From the IMG/VR virus record IMGVR_UViG_3300042010_000244, positions 1 to 24,377 of that record: a DNA stretch of 24,377 bases. One strand, written 5' to 3'. Of this stretch, positions 24,001 to 24,377 are shown piece by piece. How positions within the stretch are numbered: position 1 is the stretch's first letter; each line of letters opens with the position of its first letter. Position numbers and translations under genes: made by a program. The notes under the pieces were generated by a model. That model was not told the origin of the DNA. It did no database searches and saw nothing but the letters and a program-made list of their open reading frames with translations. This DNA comes from a virus.

Positions 24001-24377
24001 GCTTTGTGGCTATCGACGGCGGCGCGGGAACCGATACGTTGCACCTGGACGGGGTGGATCTGGTGCTCAACCTGATCGATGCCGCTACCCGCGTGCATAA
24101 CATCGAGATCATCGATCTGGGTAAATCGGGTACCAACAGCATCACGCTGGATGTGCATGAGGCGCTGACGGTCACCGATAAGCCGGAAGACGATTTGATC
24201 ATCAAAGGTAGTTCGGGGGATCGTGTGAACCTGGTGCAGGGCAACAGCGATATCTGGTCGGTCAGCGGTCACCGGGAGGTGGATGGCATGCAGTTCGACA
24301 TCTACCACAACAGTTCACAAAGCAACACCTTAGGCGATGTACTGGTGCAGCAAGGGCTGCACGTCAATATGGTCTGA
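12027..24377 (+). CDS. bapA: BapA-type giant Ig-repeat biofilm adhesin (4116 aa)
   Basis: This secreted surface adhesin promotes biofilm formation and is exported by a type I system (BapBCD in Salmonella, expected past the right edge). Residues 1-120 form the BapA prefix domain. Residues 123-160 are a hydrophobic, Gly-rich stretch (SLIGAGGISALAVLGGLAAV). Residues 171-230 are TPPDGG-type repeats. From 231 to about 3895 come 36 Ig-like modules by my count, each of about 100 residues, with patterns such as GDGVLN-AE, G-TYTATVD-GNWSV-P and D-AGN. The C-terminal 220 residues hold an RTX-like motif (GNDTIHL, GGAGTDTLHLDG near 3998) and the secretion region ending in HVNMV. The ATG at 12027 has GAGGAA upstream; an in-frame GTG at 11988 has no such site. 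The protein has almost no cysteine. Its GC-rich composition differs from the AT-rich upstream region. Confidence 0.93.
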   Translation: MAPKNGLPGTVDIINQKTGDVVMEYPQNADRVVNLSQTSVVRVNASPASVNFYEREGNDLIVHMKDGSTVRYQKFFFLDENGLHSQLVFEDNLGAHQAVFPFASEAGPLTAEAIVPAMADVAVGSLIGAGGISALAVLGGLAAVGGIVGVAAASGGGGGGGSDNDNNNGGTTPPDGGTTPPGDGGSPTPPDDGGTTPPDGGGTTPPDDGGTTPPDDGGTTPPDGGGTTPPVESTLTVDPLTEDNLLNLETVSLSQVLSGSTQAENAGCLITVMWGDSVWTTTVNDDGSWALLFPPEVLQSFSQGESLLRVRLVDNSGTALEAALPVMVDTIPPALEPVEFVPNRIFDSSQLNGDKILRGYSEAADEGSTVLITLNGKTYSAVVDSSGNWQTSIPLADLQALADGDSYSITYEITDLAGNVTTSSSDFTVNLTAPIITVNPLTGDDVLNNAEIQLDQVLSGTTENIAAGQTVTITLGGQTWYAVVQGDGSWSVTLPSGDLLALGNGPGTITVSVVDKNNQTITSNRPITVDTAQSGIAIAIVSTDDYLNAAEATQPLEVRGVTTVVGPSVSVLVEFNGKTYAAVVDNAGYWSAVIPVADLAELKDGPRQITATVTLGTQSASDAHILNVAINHVPQPTLSTPFVDGILSAAERDVPQGISGNTGISGAGQKVSVLLGGKTYTATVDSDGNWAITVPPADLQTLPQGSVSMVVNASDAAGNNATLPASAIVDTLAPDLAVLPISGDGRLGLEDMNIAQALSGISSMTEAGQPITVVLNNKTYTTTVGSDGNWSITLPSADLQQLVNGANVATVTLTDAAGNARVVEQTINVKTTQPTATVTSFAGNNGLDAAEIKTDQLLRGTTSDAEPGSRVTVTLGGNTYHSVVASDGSWTVLIPSGTLYQLTPGVNTAQVSITDIYGQTANSTYPVTVESTPTAVAISIISGNDYIGVQEAAGVVTISGTSAGLPLNTEVQVLVNDTIYKGFVDANGNWSISLAPGALSGSVDGPLTVTATAVVNGVTVSDIHTVNLILNALPQASNDPLFGDGVLNGSEIQQNQTLSGESGVSGPGQTVSVNLGGNTYTGTVNESGQWSVTIPSGALNGLTNANSPLPVTVTVTDIAGNTNTSAPINVNIDVEPPVLSFDPFAANDILNLAEAGATQTLSGVASGAGAGQPVTIVLNGQTYNATTGANGVWSVDIPSSALQALPDGQATFTVTVTDAAQNSTTASHNISVRIDPQKQPLLTIDPVAGDNVIDAAERGETITLTGKVFNVEAGQTVTVTQGASSWTGTVGTDGKWQVTIPQGDLAGLLDGNYALDVQVSDAAGNSTSASRPFTVDSTVSAISVSPLTGDDRVSVSDISNGLLISGSSVGLAEGTPITVTLNGKLYETAVGTGGAWSLTVPAEDARDISDGNVTLAVSAQESDGTIVNSSHAFTIITHALPAVSMNLPFTDGIMNGNEASAGGTLSGSTGVSGAGQQVQVQIGSGAQTQTLTATVDANGNWSVNVPSTVLNTLADGTVPVVITTTDVVGNPAVLESSIVVDKTPPVLTVGAVAGDGIVNAAEAAGPMVITGSATPYDPAQPQTVVVQINGQTYNALIQANGDWSVTLPAGALNGIPDGPVSMTVVATDSAGNTSTQKPTFILDASPVNAPQVTMNSISTDNYVNASETGAPLVVSGSTVNVEAGQIVTVTLNGIGYPTTVQPDGSWSVSIPANDLAAVQDGVQPILVTVSDAAGNVDDATQNVTFIAQPASQPTLTIDSVADDNVINDAESGNAVPVTGSSIGLAQGAVVTITLTPGGGTYTGTVGADGTWSVLVPANVVSGLTDQTYTVTATASDVANNPASNTQQVRVDTVGPAINLNSSFLSDGLINISESATAQTLSGTTTPGSIVSLAINGTFIETRADQLGGWSIAIPAEELQALPQGESSLTLTARDPDGNLASQPLPINVGNTTLPTITLNNSLVLSDGMVNTIEAAGQSEITGTSTGLPVGATIALFIGTVQIGTATVLSGGGWTATLPAGTFEQFADGPYTITASATDAFGNPANGNLGIEVVIDTPTATLPSTPFTDGTINQLEASTGQILTGTTGLSGGGQTVSITLDGGDLTSPITVDGAVDNNGNWTVQLPSDVLQSLNNGEYTLAVTVTDKAGNTATSPTVDFDVRTDALPTPALNTAFGDGVLISSEVADSALTGTTGLDKASIQTIQVSINNGPLITIASGNIDANGQWTLPVSAGTLGALPDGTIPVKIIVTDTAGNVVSGEGNFQAVINNVPDFTLGTLFTDGVLNNPEATAGQVLRGSSGAIGAGQTVTVTLNGVPYNTGATVDANGQWSVTLPPSALTGLTSGQTQTVVVTVTDAYGNSDSATQTFVPQLALPTPSVTDLFGGDNTLNISEAAGPLTLTGSTGLGGGGQFVTVTIDVDGVTYIADVDTNGQWSVSLPAGTLQGLDPNDPHAIIVRAEDQYGNVQTADVPFDVAFTAPTVTIETPVFGDGYLNISESGTPTTLSGTFDSRDPAATTVQVTIGGKVFTATVDPQNNTWTLALDSNSWTGVARGEQSVAVTVTDNALNTGSTSTPVVIALNQPTISVNAPFGNSDLDWTESQQLQTLTGTTSNVEVGRTITVTLAGQTFTTTVQPGNTWALQLTPLQMATLANGSTTLVATVSDTAGNPASSGPVNVTIDTVPPAFSVTVNPVAGDNIINASEFNAAPTIAVSGQSNGYPAGTVLNITVNGAPVGTATVDGNGAWTTTLPTSAFPDQGSYTLEATSQTAPNTASSVVVQVDTVPPTVTLNPVSGDDVINAAESGSSLTLSGTASLSEAGRSVSVTMNNKTYYAVVNADGSWSAVVPQADVAALPPGSNPVVAQLSDAAGNEALDGRSISVDSDGPLLEVNALSLPPVLNTVAAGTGLLVEGRGEPGNTVTVTLGPLSWSSTVDSNGNWSYTFPELDLRTLSDGAQVINITSTDAAGNTSSNNVGLNVALNQGLGVLVNDVFGTDGVLNVAESLVTQLVTGQVSGDYRGATVKVTIAGVNTAIPTTVVGADGKFSIELPPDLWVGLTQQTLQLQVDVTDIYGNSTNQLINVGTALTDLPVINNITVAADNVINLVDSTASQVVSLGLGNAANVAGVVVTIAGRTIQGTQDALGNWIATLPPSLLGALPDGTVGLAVSVTDKFGNVVNDSANITVAVKTQPAIVLDPLFGDGVLSIPELLNGVISGTATGLNGRTLNIKVGDTTAFTTNVDGNGKWSIALPDAVKSVLQGLGTGNVAVSVEATDQYGNNAAVGTNVALNLLPPVLNAVTLFGDGLLNAADALLTQTITGSVGQAPAGSTVSVQLGSKVFAGVVAGNGTFSINVSPTDLATLADGTLTPVVTIQTPDGNTTTSNGPAIKVGLTNLPTVGVNLGTLFGGDGYLSRAEADVAQTISGVTSLASGTVTVRVGSATLTGTINNGTWSVSVPSAVLKGLADGNVTVSASVRDDVGNQGTGSQLVNAIVNALPTVSLNTPFGDGNLSLSDLLGAQVLNGTTTNLAAGTALTVTLGGLTFNTTVGSDGSWRLPLPTATLQGLTDGTLSVGVTARDVAGNVASDSKNLLVAIQQAPTLVINSLFGDGGLSAADILSAQVITGSSTNAAGSLVNVTLGGKVYQALVGADGNWSVSVPKTDLSALLDGTLTVNASVTNPAGNVAGTSGLLNVITHSLPTISLTSLFGNDGFLNVAESNGTQTISGRINGGITDGSRVVVSLGGTSYNATVNADGSWSLPVNSTILKGLTGGALKVGVSVIDKVGNTNSTSADVTVKLTTPELSWNPLATLNPLNLLTKGLTLSGGSRNLAPNSVVHLSLLNGTVSTTAVTDASGNWSTTLNLGLNILSLLSLTSVVNLYATDEAGNTGYLNVGLGGNIISTTPPATLMAMAVDESSFVLHSDSINTVEENSSAPASTLTARTATAATGETESNTQTPEESAYTIGGVSITLADGTEASGDSVQGSAGNDTIHLATLGFVAIDGGAGTDTLHLDGVDLVLNLIDAATRVHNIEIIDLGKSGTNSITLDVHEALTVTDKPEDDLIIKGSSGDRVNLVQGNSDIWSVSGHREVDGMQFDIYHNSSQSNTLGDVLVQQGLHVNMV
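12537..12716 (+). repeat. 24-base tandem repeat in bapA (TTPPDDGG units)
   Basis: Eight units of 7-9 codons, typically GGTGGCACAACTCCGCCTGA plus GAC-like variants, encode TTPPDGG/TTPPDDGG. Three adjacent units near 12624-12695 are almost identical in DNA. Unit length is a multiple of three, so gain or loss keeps the frame and only changes linker length. Confidence 0.85.
13323..16970 (+). repeat. Three copies of a four-module super-repeat in bapA
   Basis: Ig modules recur with a period of four. Units begin at 13323, 14523 and 15741 (1200, 1218 and 1230 bases). Within each, module 2 has an S-I-(S/D)-x-x-D-D/N-Y-like start without an AGN end, module 3 carries TG(I/V)SG-x-GQ, and module 4 begins PPxL or PDL. 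The order is lost after 16971. This points to growth by block duplication of about 400 residues. Confidence 0.65.

Overview
The window comes from a member of the Enterobacteriaceae. A complete tmRNA gene (ssrA) encodes the tag ANDENYALAA, a P4-type satellite prophage sits in its 3' end, and a giant BapA-type biofilm adhesin lies beside it. The adhesin is next to ssrA much as in Salmonella SPI-9, but the tag, as I recall, differs from the Salmonella one. Enterobacter, Citrobacter or a relative is likely; the genus cannot be fixed from this sequence.

Left edge (1-940): the N-terminal two thirds of an older tandem integrase, ended by an amber codon just before its catalytic domain, with its own palindromic arm sites and a decayed copy of the ssrA 3' end (918-939).

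Satellite (about 918-11087, 10.2 kb): a P4-like element with parts in P4 order. They are arm sites and the crr iterons; an AT-rich cargo gene of unknown function; the alpha primase-helicase (777 aa); small genes orf106 and orf75; an Icd-like gene; an RNA immunity region with seqA/seqB/seqC-type repeats; the AlpA/Vis regulator; an origin with GTGAACAG iterons; a late promoter with a match to the Ogr/Delta site; psu; and a cos site. An AT-rich cargo gene follows, encoding a GHKL ATPase joined to a PD-(D/E)XK nuclease-like domain, and then an intact tyrosine integrase. The cargo gene sits between psu and int, the known hotspot for antiviral genes in P4 satellites. I found no sid or delta, so the element seems able to replicate, block Rho and be packaged, but lacks P4's own capsid-size and helper-activation genes.

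Host side (11088-24377): ssrA on the minus strand, a 576-base regulatory gap with two copies of a palindrome 105 bp apart, then bapA on the plus strand to the last base. BapA (4116 aa) has a BapA prefix domain, a Gly/Pro/Asp linker with an 8-residue tandem repeat, 36 Ig-like modules by my count, and an RTX-like C-terminus. It is normally exported by a type I secretion system, whose genes would lie beyond the right edge.

The best candidate for a little-described system is the single-gene GHKL ATPase-nuclease at 7688-9673. The arm sites of the two integrases, which differ by matched changes in both palindrome arms, are the most informative non-coding signal.
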